From Fidelibacterota bacterium (GTDB taxonomy: Bacteria; Fidelibacterota; UBA2242), in NCBI GenBank assembly GCA_030655795.1, contig JAUSPJ010000366.1:1-9698 (forward strand): 9,698 bases of DNA, written 5' to 3'. The translations under genes and the position numbers were made by a program. Shown here piece after piece: positions 1 through 6,494 of this stretch. Every line of letters starts with the position of its first letter. Position 1 is the stretch's first letter. A model generated the notes under the pieces. The model worked only from the letters and a program-made list of their open reading frames with translations. It had not been told where the DNA came from and did not search any database.

Positions 1-209
1 ATGGATGATTCCTGCGTCAGTTCATCTTTTTTATTGAAAACATCTTCACTGACTTCATTTTTCAGAACAACCCCCTGAATCATACCGGTTCCGTCCCGAA
101 GGATTAAAAACCAGATTTTTCCGCTGGAGCGTTTATTATACACCCAGCCTTTCAGGGTCACTTCTTGGTCGTTATGGTCTTTTACATCTTTAATAAATAC
201 CCAGTCCAT
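1..209 (-). CDS. asnS: Asparaginyl-tRNA synthetase, N-terminal part (cut by the window edge)
   Basis: This encodes the first 69 residues of a class II aminoacyl-tRNA synthetase that charges tRNA-Asn with asparagine in the cytoplasm. The visible part is the N-terminal OB-fold anticodon-binding domain. The stretches EVTLKGWVYNKRSSGKIWF (residues 16-34) and LILRDGTGMIQGVV (35-48) closely follow the start of Thermus-type AsnRS, which reads GWLYQRRSKGKIHFLILRDGTG. That match favours AsnRS over AspRS, whose N-terminal OB fold is related. The ATG at 209 is preceded by AGAGGA a few bases upstream. The gene is last in the purD - activator - lptE order, 57 bases after the lptE stop, and no terminator-like hairpin is visible in the gap. 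The catalytic domain with the class II motifs lies outside the window, so specificity is judged only from the N-terminus. Confidence 0.9.
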   Translation of the reverse strand, partial: MDWVFIKDVKDHNDQEVTLKGWVYNKRSSGKIWFLILRDGTGMIQGVVLKNEVSEDVFNKKDELTQESS

Positions 210-266
210 TGAATCCTCTTTCTTCCTGAATGTCACATATCAATATTAACACAAAATAAAACCATT

Positions 267-788
267 TTACCAACCGGACAATATTTGATTGACAATATCT
301 TCGGTAATTTGATCCACCGCTTCAGTCAGCGCCAGGGTCCGGGTCCGGTCCGTCGCACCGGTCGGATCGTATTCGCTATAGGCGGTAAACGTCTTTTTGA
401 AAACTGCCTTGTCTTCGACTTTATCGTACCATTCCGCTTCGATTTTCAGCGTCAGCCGATATTCGGTAACTGCCTCACCGGTCTCATCACCGGTATAGAC
501 CAGCGGTCGGTCCTGAATACTCTGGATCGAGCCGTAGAGTACGGAATGCGCGTTTCCTTCCTCGACCAGTTTCAGAATATTTTCCTTAATAAATCCAATC
601 CGGATCTGGTCAGTAACGCTCTGCTGAATATTGAATTCAGCGGTCCGGTCACTGAACAGCGGAATCGCGATATTTTTGATGTGCGGCGGCAGTGTTCCTT
701 TAAAGGAGTATAGCCAGCAACCGGAACCGGTTACCAGCATTAGCACAATTAGCAATGAGAAAACAGTTTTGATTGTTTTGGTAATCAT
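267..788 (-). CDS. lptE: LptE-family LPS-assembly lipoprotein
   Basis: This is a 173-residue lipoprotein of the LptE family, the plug partner of LptD in the outer-membrane translocon that inserts lipopolysaccharide. Residues 1-23 form a signal peptide with basic residues (K4, K7) and a hydrophobic core of about residues 9-20, followed by a cysteine at 24 in the context TGSGC. This fits a type II signal, although glycine at -3 is a weak lipobox residue. After the cysteine, YSFKGTLPPHIKNIAIPLF and a later VTEYRLTLKIEAEWYD are typical of LptE in Bacteroidota and relatives. The length is normal. The start lies 6 bases after the activator stop and no strong Shine-Dalgarno sequence is visible, so translational coupling is likely. 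Family assignment is firm; direct LptD partnership is inferred from the family. Confidence 0.88.
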   Translation of the reverse strand: MITKTIKTVFSLLIVLMLVTGSGCWLYSFKGTLPPHIKNIAIPLFSDRTAEFNIQQSVTDQIRIGFIKENILKLVEEGNAHSVLYGSIQSIQDRPLVYTGDETGEAVTEYRLTLKIEAEWYDKVEDKAVFKKTFTAYSEYDPTGATDRTRTLALTEAVDQITEDIVNQILSGW

Positions 789-794
789 ACGCTT

Positions 795-2018
795 TTACAA
801 TCCATATTCTATAATTTTTCGATACAAAGTTCGTTCGCTGATTTTCAGGGCGTTGGCGGTTTGCCGTTTCCGGTTATGAAATTTCCGTAAGGTCTTTTCG
901 ATGAGTTCCCTCTCCACCTCTCCCAGTGATACCTTGCCCAGCATATTGGGATTAACGGTATATTCCTGAGCAAGCTCGTATTCCGGTTCGCTTTCGATGG
1001 TCTCTTCTTCGTGAACGGGAGCGATGTAGCGTTGAAGTTCGGTTGTTCTCGGCGCCGGTTCCAGTGAAATATTGTTAAAATCGCTGGTAATGATATTCTT
1101 AATATCGGCAATATCCCGCCGCATCAGCAGAATCTGCTGCAGAATCAATTCCCGCTCGGCCTGGTCAACACTTCTTGAAACCTTCATCGGAAGATTTGCG
1201 GATACCGGCCGTTTTTCAACGCCCAGGCGTTTTGATACCTTGGCGCTGTTAATAACTTCACCTTTTTCCAGAACAATCATACTTTCGATAAAATTCTTCA
1301 GCTCCCGGATATTGCCCGGCCAGCTGTGGTTCTCAAGGATATGGATTGCATTGGGTGAAAAGCCTTTAAACGGAATGTTGTTCCGGTTTGCAAAATCCAG
1401 CGCAAAACGCTCAATCAAGAGGGGAATATCTTCGCTGTGCTGCCGCAGGGCCGGAGCAATTATGGTGATTGTTTTCAGACGATAATAGAGGTCTTTGCGG
1501 AAATTCTTTTTTTCTATTTCTTCAAATAATTCCTTGTTAGTCGCTGCGATAATCCGGACATCCACTGTCTTACTCTGAGAACCGCCGCCCGGTAAAAACT
1601 CACCGGATTCCAGAACCCGCAGTAACTTGACCTGGGTTTCCAGCGGCATTTCGCCAATTTCATCGAGAAAGATTGTGCCGTTATTGGCCGTTTCAAAATA
1701 GCCTTTGCGGTCATCTGTTGCACCGGTAAACGATCCTTTAACATGCCCAAACAGCTCGCTCTCCAGAATACCGGCCGGAATCGCTCCGCAGTTTACCTTC
1801 ACAAAAGGATGGTGCTTGCGTAAGCTGCGCTTATGCAGGGCATCGGCGATCAATTCCTTACCGGTTCCGCTCTCACCGGCAATCAGAATTGTAATATCTG
1901 CAGAAGCAACCTGATCAATTGTCTCGATAATCTCTTTAATCTTTTCCGATTCGCCAATAATGCCGAAACTTTGTTGTAACCTATTCAAACGAGTATCATT
2001 CATAGTCACCTCGTTCAC
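795..2018 (-). CDS. Sigma-54-dependent enhancer-binding protein without an N-terminal sensor domain (Fis-type HTH)
   Basis: This 407-residue activator would use ATP hydrolysis to open promoters bound by RNA polymerase with sigma-54. The AAA+ domain starts almost at the N-terminus, near residue 19. Visible motifs are Walker A GESGTGKE (48-55), the sigma-54 contact loop GSFTGA (95-100, a variant of GAFTGA), Walker B GTIFLDE (114-120), arginine-bearing FRKDLYYRL (173-181) and sensor II WPGNIREL (233-240). An acidic linker leads to a Fis-type helix-turn-helix at about residues 366-405 (RQTANALKISERTLYRKI). No receiver, GAF or PAS domain precedes the AAA+ part, so the input signal may be expression level or a partner protein. 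It sits between purD and lptE. In Bacteroidota a similar activator is often encoded next to lptE. Its target genes cannot be named from this sequence. Confidence 0.93.
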   Translation of the reverse strand: MNEVTMNDTRLNRLQQSFGIIGESEKIKEIIETIDQVASADITILIAGESGTGKELIADALHKRSLRKHHPFVKVNCGAIPAGILESELFGHVKGSFTGATDDRKGYFETANNGTIFLDEIGEMPLETQVKLLRVLESGEFLPGGGSQSKTVDVRIIAATNKELFEEIEKKNFRKDLYYRLKTITIIAPALRQHSEDIPLLIERFALDFANRNNIPFKGFSPNAIHILENHSWPGNIRELKNFIESMIVLEKGEVINSAKVSKRLGVEKRPVSANLPMKVSRSVDQAERELILQQILLMRRDIADIKNIITSDFNNISLEPAPRTTELQRYIAPVHEEETIESEPEYELAQEYTVNPNMLGKVSLGEVERELIEKTLRKFHNRKRQTANALKISERTLYRKIIEYGL

Positions 2019-2027
2019 TCTCTCCTT
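2001..2027 (-). promoter_or_regulatory. Two competing translation starts for the sigma-54 activator
   Basis: On the minus strand AAGGAG (2027-2022), which overlaps the purD TAA, lies 3 bases before a GTG at 2018. GAGG (2012-2009) lies 5 bases before an ATG at 2003. The GTG has the stronger Shine-Dalgarno sequence but tight spacing; the ATG has the better codon and better spacing. The two products differ by five residues outside any domain (407 or 402 residues). Either start supports coupling to purD translation. Confidence 0.5.
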
Positions 2028-3313
2028 TAATGATCTCTGACCGTTTTGGCCCGGGCCCGGAAACCGATATCGGACCGGTATTGTTTCCCTTCATATTCGA
2101 TCACTTTAACATATTGATATGCACTCAAAACCGCATCATTCAGACTTTTTGAAACAACGGCCACTCCCATCACCCGGCCACCGTTGGTCAGATAATGCTC
2201 ACCGTCGAACTTAGTGCCGGCTAAAAACAGTTGGGCTTTCCCACTCTGAAACAGCTGCTCAATGCCGGTAATGACTTTACCTTTTTCATAAGCTCCCGGA
2301 TAGCCTTCAGATGCCAGAATTACGCAAGTTGCGTACCGGTCGGACAGTTCAAATCCACCGGCATCCAGTTGTCCGTTCGCAATGCTCAGTAGTAAATCGG
2401 CCAAACCGGATTTAATCAGCGGAACAACGACCTGGGTCTCCGGATCACCAAATCGTACATTAAACTCTATGACCCAGGGCTCGCCGTCGTGAATCATTAA
2501 TCCGCAATACAGAACACCGGTATAGGGAGTACCGCGCTCTTTCATCCCTTTCAGAACCGGTTGAATGACCCGTTCTTCCACTTTCTGCAATACCGTCGGC
2601 GTTCCCAGAGGAGCCGGAGCAAAGGCGCCCATGCCCCCCGTATTTGGCCCTTGGTCATTGTCAAACGCCCGTTTATGGTCCTGGGCCGGTGACAACAGGA
2701 CATAATTGCTTCCGTCAGTCAGCGCGAATACCGATAGCTCTTCACCTTCCAGAAAATCCTCAACAATCACCTTGTCCGCTGCCGCTCCGAATTTGTCGTC
2801 TTCATAAATGTCCCGGATTGCCTGTTTCAGATCCGCTTCATTCTGAATTACCAGAGCGCCTTTACCGGCGGCCAGCCCGTCAACTTTGATGACATAGGGA
2901 AACGTTTTTCCCGAAGTGATTTCTTCTAATGCACTGCGGTTTTCACAAATATCATAGGGTGCGGTCGGAACATCGAACTCAGACATCAATTTCTTGGCAA
3001 ATACCTTACTGCCTTCCAGCATCGCTGCGTTCCGGGTCGGCCCGAAAATCGACAGATGATGACTGTGAAACCGGTCCACAATTCCATCCACCAGAGGTTG
3101 CTCCGGTCCCACAATGGTTAAATCAATATTTTTCTCCTGGACAAACTCGATCAGCCGGTCAAATTCACCTTCAGCAATGTCGACATTTTCACCATAGCAA
3201 GCGGTGCCGGCATTTCCGGGAGCGCAGTATATCTCCGTTTCTTTATCGGATTGTGACAATTTCCAGACGAGCGTACTCTCTCTGCCGCCGCTTCCAATAA
3301 CCAAGATTCTCAT
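2027..3313 (-). CDS. purD: Phosphoribosylamine-glycine ligase (GARS)
   Basis: This 428-residue ATP-grasp enzyme joins glycine to 5-phosphoribosylamine to make GAR, the second step of de novo purine synthesis, in the cytosol. Seen in the sequence are the N-terminal Rossmann-like start MRILVIGSGGRE, GPEQPL (69-74), the ATP-grasp loop VDGLAAGKG (144-152), PNTGGMGAFAPAP (223-235) and the family signature RFGDPETQ (287-294). Length is normal for stand-alone PurD and no PurM or PurN domain is fused. The usual GGREHA is GGREST here, with serine at residue 13 in place of the common histidine. The ATG at 3313 has AAGGAAG about five bases upstream. The gene leads into the sigma-54 activator and lptE with almost no gap. 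Upstream it is separated from the four-helix-bundle gene by an AT-rich repeat tract that must also hold any purD promoter. Confidence 0.97.
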   Translation of the reverse strand: MRILVIGSGGRESTLVWKLSQSDKETEIYCAPGNAGTACYGENVDIAEGEFDRLIEFVQEKNIDLTIVGPEQPLVDGIVDRFHSHHLSIFGPTRNAAMLEGSKVFAKKLMSEFDVPTAPYDICENRSALEEITSGKTFPYVIKVDGLAAGKGALVIQNEADLKQAIRDIYEDDKFGAAADKVIVEDFLEGEELSVFALTDGSNYVLLSPAQDHKRAFDNDQGPNTGGMGAFAPAPLGTPTVLQKVEERVIQPVLKGMKERGTPYTGVLYCGLMIHDGEPWVIEFNVRFGDPETQVVVPLIKSGLADLLLSIANGQLDAGGFELSDRYATCVILASEGYPGAYEKGKVITGIEQLFQSGKAQLFLAGTKFDGEHYLTNGGRVMGVAVVSKSLNDAVLSAYQYVKVIEYEGKQYRSDIGFRARAKTVRDH

Positions 3314-3382
3314 ATTAACTTCCTTATTCAGTTTTTTTATAAATATTCATTATTTAATAAATAACACCAAATCTAAAAAAAT

Positions 3383-3470
3383 CCCAAATGACAAATTCCA
3401 AATCTCAAATAAATCACAAATTTCAAATGACAAATTTCAAATAAACCGCAAATTATTAAATCGAAATTTC
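3383..3470 (+). repeat. AT-rich short direct repeats between purD and the four-helix-bundle gene
   Basis: A 19-base unit, CAAATGACAAATTYCAAAT, occurs at 3385-3403 and 3424-3442 with one difference and a 39-base period. A looser relative (CAAATAAATCACAAATTTC) lies between them at 3406-3424, and a further CGCAAATTATTAAATCG-like piece follows. Related AT-rich words occur on the opposite strand on the far side of the four-helix-bundle gene (about 3815-3875). Such words commonly accompany these genes in environmental genomes, from memory. The tract fills most of the 163-base gap upstream of purD. Confidence 0.7.
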
Positions 3471-3476
3471 AAGTTA

Positions 3477-3743
3477 TTATTTAGATTTCTCGATGATTGA
3501 TGAAAGTATCTTTTTAAGTTCAGTTGCTTCATTTATCAGTCTCATACTTTCATCTGTAAATTCGCTTTGATTTATTTCTGATAATAAGCGCAACCAATAA
3601 ATACTCTCTTTGGCTTCTTTCCGGCTAATCTTAATCCGCATCATAAAATCTTTTTTACTTAAGGATTCATTCGCTTCAATGTAATTGGCACCGATCGAAC
3701 CCGACGACCTGATTAATTGCTTCCCATCTTCTATGTTACTCAT
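3477..3743 (-). CDS. Four-helix-bundle protein, S23/IVS-type, N-terminally shortened
   Basis: From the first available ATG this encodes 88 residues, including GKQLIRSSGSIGANYIEAN (7-25), LSKKDFMMRIKISRKEAKE (28-46) and SIYWLRLLSEIN (47-58). These are the hallmark segments of the small four-helix-bundle family first described in 23S rRNA intervening sequences. Family members are usually about 115-125 residues. The missing first helix is still encoded in frame directly upstream (FQFARDVRLFLKNLP), but without an ATG, GTG or TTG. The ATG at 3743 has only a weak AGG three bases upstream. The protein may therefore be made short, start at a rare codon, or be dead. The molecular function of the family is not established. 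Flanking AT-rich repeats and its position between two unrelated housekeeping genes suggest a mobile-like cassette. Confidence 0.75.
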   Translation of the reverse strand: MSNIEDGKQLIRSSGSIGANYIEANESLSKKDFMMRIKISRKEAKESIYWLRLLSEINQSEFTDESMRLINEATELKKILSSIIEKSK

Positions 3744-3845
3744 TGACCTGGGAAGATTCTTCAGGAATAACCGTACATCTCGCGCAAACTGAAATGTCCT
3801 TTCTTCTAAATCATATTTTGGTGTTTGGTATTTGTCATTTATTTG
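3744..3845 (-). pseudogene. In-frame remnant of the four-helix-bundle N-terminus with no standard start codon
   Basis: Reading the minus strand in the frame of the four-helix-bundle gene, the 34 codons before its ATG are open back to a TAA at 3848-3846. They encode NDKYQTPKYDLEERTFQF and then ARDVRLFLKNLPRS, the expected first helix of this family. The only start-like codon near the expected position is ATA at 3842-3840. If this were ATG the protein would be 121 residues, the normal family size. The simplest reading is one ATG-to-ATA change that removed the start; use of ATA as a rare start cannot be excluded. Confidence 0.65.
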
Positions 3846-3875
3846 TTATTTGGTGCTTGTATTTTGGAATTTATC
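3815..3875. repeat. AT-rich repeat tract on the uvrB side of the four-helix-bundle gene
   Basis: On the minus strand this tract reads as overlapping words such as CAAATAACAAATAAATGACA and CAAATACCAAACACCAAAAT. They resemble the CAAATGACAAATTYCAAAT units found on the plus strand at 3385-3442. The two flanks are thus in opposite orientation around the gene, like degenerate terminal inverted repeats. The tract also covers the lost start region of the gene. Confidence 0.5.
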
Positions 3876-3909
3876 TCTTCGAGTTATGCAACATGTACAT
3901 TAGTCACCA

Positions 3910-5916
3910 TCACTTCATCAAAATCGACTTCCGGTTTCCGGTAAGCCGGGTAATTTCATCCCGCAGTTCAGCCGCTTTTTCAAATTCAAGGGCTTCGGCT
4001 GCTTTCAGCATTTCCCGGTTCAGCAGCTCTAATAATTCCGATTGGTCCATTTTGTTCCGATACTGATCGGAAACGGATACTTTTTCACCGGAGAATTCGC
4101 TTGGTCTGATATCGGCGACAGCGGTCACGGACATTACATCCTCAACTGATTTATAGATAGTTTTAGGTGTGATTCCATGCTTTTGATTGTATTCCTGCTG
4201 TAAGTTACGACGCCGGTTGACCTCTTCAATCACCTTTTCCATCGATTTTGTTATATTATCGCCGTAGAAAATGACCTTGCCATTGACATTCCGCGCCGCC
4301 CTGCCGGAAACCTGCATCAGTGACCGTTCGGATCGCAAAAAACCTTCTTTGTCGGCGTCCAGAATTGCTACCAGCGACACTTCCGGAAGGTCGAGTCCCT
4401 CCCTGAGCAAATTGATTCCCACAAGGACATCAAATTCGCCCAGACGCAGATCGCGGAGTATCTTAACCCGCTCAAGCGCTCTGATCTCGGAATGCAGATA
4501 ACGCACTTTCAGCCCCATTCCCCGCAGATATTCTGATAAATCTTCGGACATCCGCTTGGTCAATGTTGTCACCAAAACCCGCTCTTTCCGGTGGGTAACA
4601 ACTGTAATCTCCTCGATTAAATCATCAATCTGATGCTTCGTTGGTCTCACAAATATTTCCGGGTCCAACAGGCCTGTCGGCCTAATGATCTGATCGACAA
4701 CAACCCCGTGACATTGTTCTATTTCATAATCCGCAGGTGTTGCCGATACAAAGACTAACTGATTGACCATCTTTTCAAATTCATTAAATTTCAACGGCCG
4801 GTTGTCCAGCGCGGAAGGCAATCGAAAGCCGTATTCCACCAGCGTCTCTTTCCGTGAGCGGTCACCGTTATACATCGCCCGCAGTTGCGGAATCGTCGCA
4901 TGGGATTCATCAATAAACATCAGCCAGTCATCTTTGAAAAAATCCAGCAGCGTATAGGGTTGCTCACCCGGTTTACGGCCGGAAAAATGCCGGGAATAGT
5001 TTTCGATTCCCGAGCAGTATCCGACTTCATCGATCATTTCCATATCGAACTTCGTGCGCTGTTCCAGGCGCTGCGCCTCAAGCAGTTTTCCCGATTCCCG
5101 CATATCGGATAATCGTTCTTCCAGTTCGGCTTCGATGGTCACCAACGCCCGTTTTATGGTTTCTTCCGATGAAATGAAATGCTTTGCCGGGTAAATGACC
5201 ACCGCCGGCATTTCGTCTATGATTTCGCCGGTCAGGGTATGGAAGGAGTATATCTTTTCTACCTGGTCACCGAAAAATTCAATACGATAGGCAAAATCCT
5301 CATAGGCCGGCTGAATCTCAATGATGTCGCCCCGGGCCCGAAAGGCGCCCCGTTCCAGGCTTAGATTATTCCGGGAATAAAAAATATCAACAAGGCGCGA
5401 AAACAAACTGCGAATTCCAACCCGGTCACCTTTTTTGATCAGGACGATATATTTATTGTACTCTTCCGGTGAACCGATGCCATAAATACAGGAAACGCTC
5501 GCGACCACGATCACATCCTTGCGACCGATCAGCGAACTGGTGGTTTTCAGGCGCAGTTTATCGATTTCATCATTTATCGATGAATCTTTCTCGATAAACG
5601 TATCCGTCACCGGCAGATAGGCTTCCGGCTGATAGTAATCGTAAAAACTGATGAAAAACTCCACGGCATTTTCGGGAAAAAAGGCTTTAAACTCGCCATA
5701 CAGTTGCGCTGCAAGGGTCTTATTGTGGGAAATAATCAGCGTCGGTTTCTGGACATTTTGTATGACATGAGCCATGGTAAAGGTTTTACCGCTGCCGGTA
5801 ATTCCCAGCAAGGTCTGGGCTCTATCTCTCCGACGGATACCTTCGGTCAATTCCATAATCGCCCGGGGCTGGTCTCCGGTTGGGCTAAAGGTCGTATGGA
5901 GTTTAAACTCTGCCAT
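3910..5916 (-). CDS. uvrB: UvrABC system protein B (excinuclease subunit, DNA damage verification)
   Basis: This 668-residue protein is the helicase-like core of nucleotide excision repair. It takes lesions from UvrA, verifies them by threading a strand behind its beta-hairpin, and recruits UvrC. Motifs in order are GDQP (14-17), Walker A GITGSGKT (38-45), the beta-hairpin segment YDYYQPEAYLPVTDTFIEKD (92-111), Walker B DESH (336-339), SATPADYE (391-398), GINLLREGLDLPE (500-512), GRAARN (538-543) and a C-terminal UVR motif (about 624-658, EALEFEKAAELRDEI) that contacts UvrC. Length is normal and no key motif is missing. MQVSGRAARN replaces the commoner QTIGRAARN, probably a neutral variant. 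There is no Shine-Dalgarno sequence before the ATG at 5916 and an in-frame TAA lies ten codons upstream, so the start is well fixed. No LexA-type operator stood out. It is the first gene of the minus-strand group and is divergent from thrA. Confidence 0.98.
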   Translation of the reverse strand: MAEFKLHTTFSPTGDQPRAIMELTEGIRRRDRAQTLLGITGSGKTFTMAHVIQNVQKPTLIISHNKTLAAQLYGEFKAFFPENAVEFFISFYDYYQPEAYLPVTDTFIEKDSSINDEIDKLRLKTTSSLIGRKDVIVVASVSCIYGIGSPEEYNKYIVLIKKGDRVGIRSLFSRLVDIFYSRNNLSLERGAFRARGDIIEIQPAYEDFAYRIEFFGDQVEKIYSFHTLTGEIIDEMPAVVIYPAKHFISSEETIKRALVTIEAELEERLSDMRESGKLLEAQRLEQRTKFDMEMIDEVGYCSGIENYSRHFSGRKPGEQPYTLLDFFKDDWLMFIDESHATIPQLRAMYNGDRSRKETLVEYGFRLPSALDNRPLKFNEFEKMVNQLVFVSATPADYEIEQCHGVVVDQIIRPTGLLDPEIFVRPTKHQIDDLIEEITVVTHRKERVLVTTLTKRMSEDLSEYLRGMGLKVRYLHSEIRALERVKILRDLRLGEFDVLVGINLLREGLDLPEVSLVAILDADKEGFLRSERSLMQVSGRAARNVNGKVIFYGDNITKSMEKVIEEVNRRRNLQQEYNQKHGITPKTIYKSVEDVMSVTAVADIRPSEFSGEKVSVSDQYRNKMDQSELLELLNREMLKAAEALEFEKAAELRDEITRLTGNRKSILMK

Positions 5917-5924
5917 TTCGGCAG

Positions 5925-5953
5925 AATTTACGTCGATAAACGATTAGAATCAA
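5925..5953 (-). promoter_or_regulatory. Candidate promoter giving a near-leaderless uvrB transcript
   Basis: On the minus strand TTGATT (5953-5948) and TAAATT (5930-5925) are separated by 17 bases, each matching four of six bases of the sigma-70 consensus elements. Transcription would begin within a few bases of the uvrB ATG at 5916. This fits the absence of a ribosome binding site there. Short promoter words arise by chance in AT-rich DNA, so this is tentative. Confidence 0.35.
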
Positions 5954-6004
5954 TAGGGATTAGTGTCTCGATAGCCTTTGTCGTGAATCGTGTTGCTATC
6001 TTTG

Positions 6005-6020
6005 CCACAGAGACACGGAG
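6005..6020 (+). repeat. CACAGAG/CACGGAG repeat relic
   Basis: The word CCACAGAGACACGGAGG lies about 90 bases upstream of uvrB. Its reverse complement is echoed by the four tandem ACTCYGTG-like units at 6685-6725 on the other side of the intergenic region. Such words recur as dispersed relics in many environmental bacterial genomes, from memory. Confidence 0.45.
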
Positions 6021-6046
6021 GTTTTAATAAAATAGTAGAGGCACGG

Positions 6047-6062
6047 TCCCGATCCACCGGGA
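6047..6062. repeat. Small palindrome TCCCG-N6-CGGGA
   Basis: Perfect 5-base arms (6047-6051 and 6058-6062) flank a six-base loop. It is not followed by a T-run, so it is not a classical terminator. It is followed at about 6070-6099 by two further small complementarities, CTGG/CCAG and AACC/GGTT. Confidence 0.5.
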
Positions 6063-6117
6063 TGCCCCCAACCTGGACAAGCCAGAACCAAAAAGGTTAA
6101 AAAAGAAATTTCAAATT

Positions 6118-6246
6118 TCTCCAGAGGAGTTCCTACGGAACAAATACTAAATTTCCCCGATACAGTCATTCTTCCTTACGGGGCAAACAAACAAATTATC
6201 TCGAAGAGACTCTCCAGAGGAGTCCGTTGTGACCTACGGAGCAAAT
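6118..6246. repeat. Three-unit repeat, each unit a hairpin closing in CYTACGGRRCAAAY
   Basis: The motif occurs as CCTACGGAACAAAT (6132-6145), CTTACGGGGCAAAC (6175-6188) and CCTACGGAGCAAAT (6233-6246). In each copy the bases at or after ACGG pair with an upstream arm: TTCC/GGAA around TAC (6130-6140), CCCCG/CGGGG (6154-6158 with 6179-6183) and TCCGT/ACGGA (6222-6226 with 6236-6240). The first and third copies also share TCTCCAGAGGAGT (6118-6130 and 6211-6223), itself a CTCC-AGA-GGAG hairpin. Arm sequences differ between units while pairing is kept, which suggests selection on, or propagation as, a structured element. Confidence 0.6.
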
Positions 6247-6321
6247 CTCAATGTCTAATGTTCTAAACCAATTGGTATAAAGCAAAAGCCGAAAGCGTCT
6301 CTAAAGAAATTTGATATTTAC

Positions 6322-6337
6322 TCCCGAAGTTTCGGGA
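6322..6337. repeat. Palindrome TCCCGAA-GT-TTCGGGA
   Basis: Perfect 7-base arms at 6322-6328 and 6331-6337 are separated by two bases. In RNA the apical pairs would open to give a larger loop. No T-run follows on either strand, so I do not call it a terminator. Confidence 0.6.
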
Positions 6338-6386
6338 CAGGCAATTTGAGAATTAAGGGACTACGGTATTACCAAATCAGTTAATT

Positions 6387-6414
6387 GTGGGGGCAATTCA
6401 TAAATTGCCCCTAC
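6387..6414. repeat. GGGGCAATT/AATTGCCCC palindromic element
   Basis: Perfect 9-base arms (6390-6398 and 6403-6411) enclose a CATA loop. Three more outer pairs, one of them G-T, extend the stem to 12 pairs over 6387-6414. This is the strongest hairpin in the window. The outer GTG/TAC ends and the GGGGCAATT arms resemble REP-like dispersed palindromes of many environmental bacteria, from memory. It is about 570 bases from thrA and 470 from uvrB and has no T-run. Confidence 0.65.
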
Positions 6415-6433
6415 ATTCTACCATGATGACCAT

Positions 6434-6456
6434 TACTCCAATATTCCAGTACTCCA
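6434..6456. repeat. Short tandem repeat TACTCCA / TATTCCA / TACTCCA
   Basis: Three 7-base units separated by one base (A, then G) give an 8-base period. The copies begin at 6434, 6442 and 6450. This is a repeat relic with no visible coding role. Confidence 0.5.
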
Positions 6457-6494
6457 TCACTTCCGTCTTCATCCTGATGGTTCGGGATTACGCC

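Noticed and set aside
285..713. 142-codon plus-strand frame antisense to lptE
   Set aside because: The minus-strand frame has a signal peptide, a lipidation cysteine and LptE motifs. The plus-strand frame shows no recognisable feature.
2014..3313. Sigma-54 (-24/-12) promoter near the activator operon
   Set aside because: No clear TGGCA-N7-TTGC pair stood out by eye upstream of purD, the activator or lptE.
3204..3500. 98-codon plus-strand frame across the purD start and the AT-rich repeats
   Set aside because: Its second half is a translation of the CAAATGACAAATT repeats and its first half is antisense to purD.
3743..4066. 107-codon plus-strand frame
   Set aside because: It is antisense to the lost N-terminus of the four-helix-bundle gene and to the uvrB 3' end, through AT-rich repeat sequence.
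5704..6027. 107-codon plus-strand frame over the uvrB start
   Set aside because: It is mostly antisense to the conserved Walker A region of UvrB and ends in repeat sequence.
6118..6246. CRISPR-like array
   Set aside because: There are only three short, imperfect repeats with unequal spacing (43 and 58 bases), hairpin arms that change between copies, and no cas genes.
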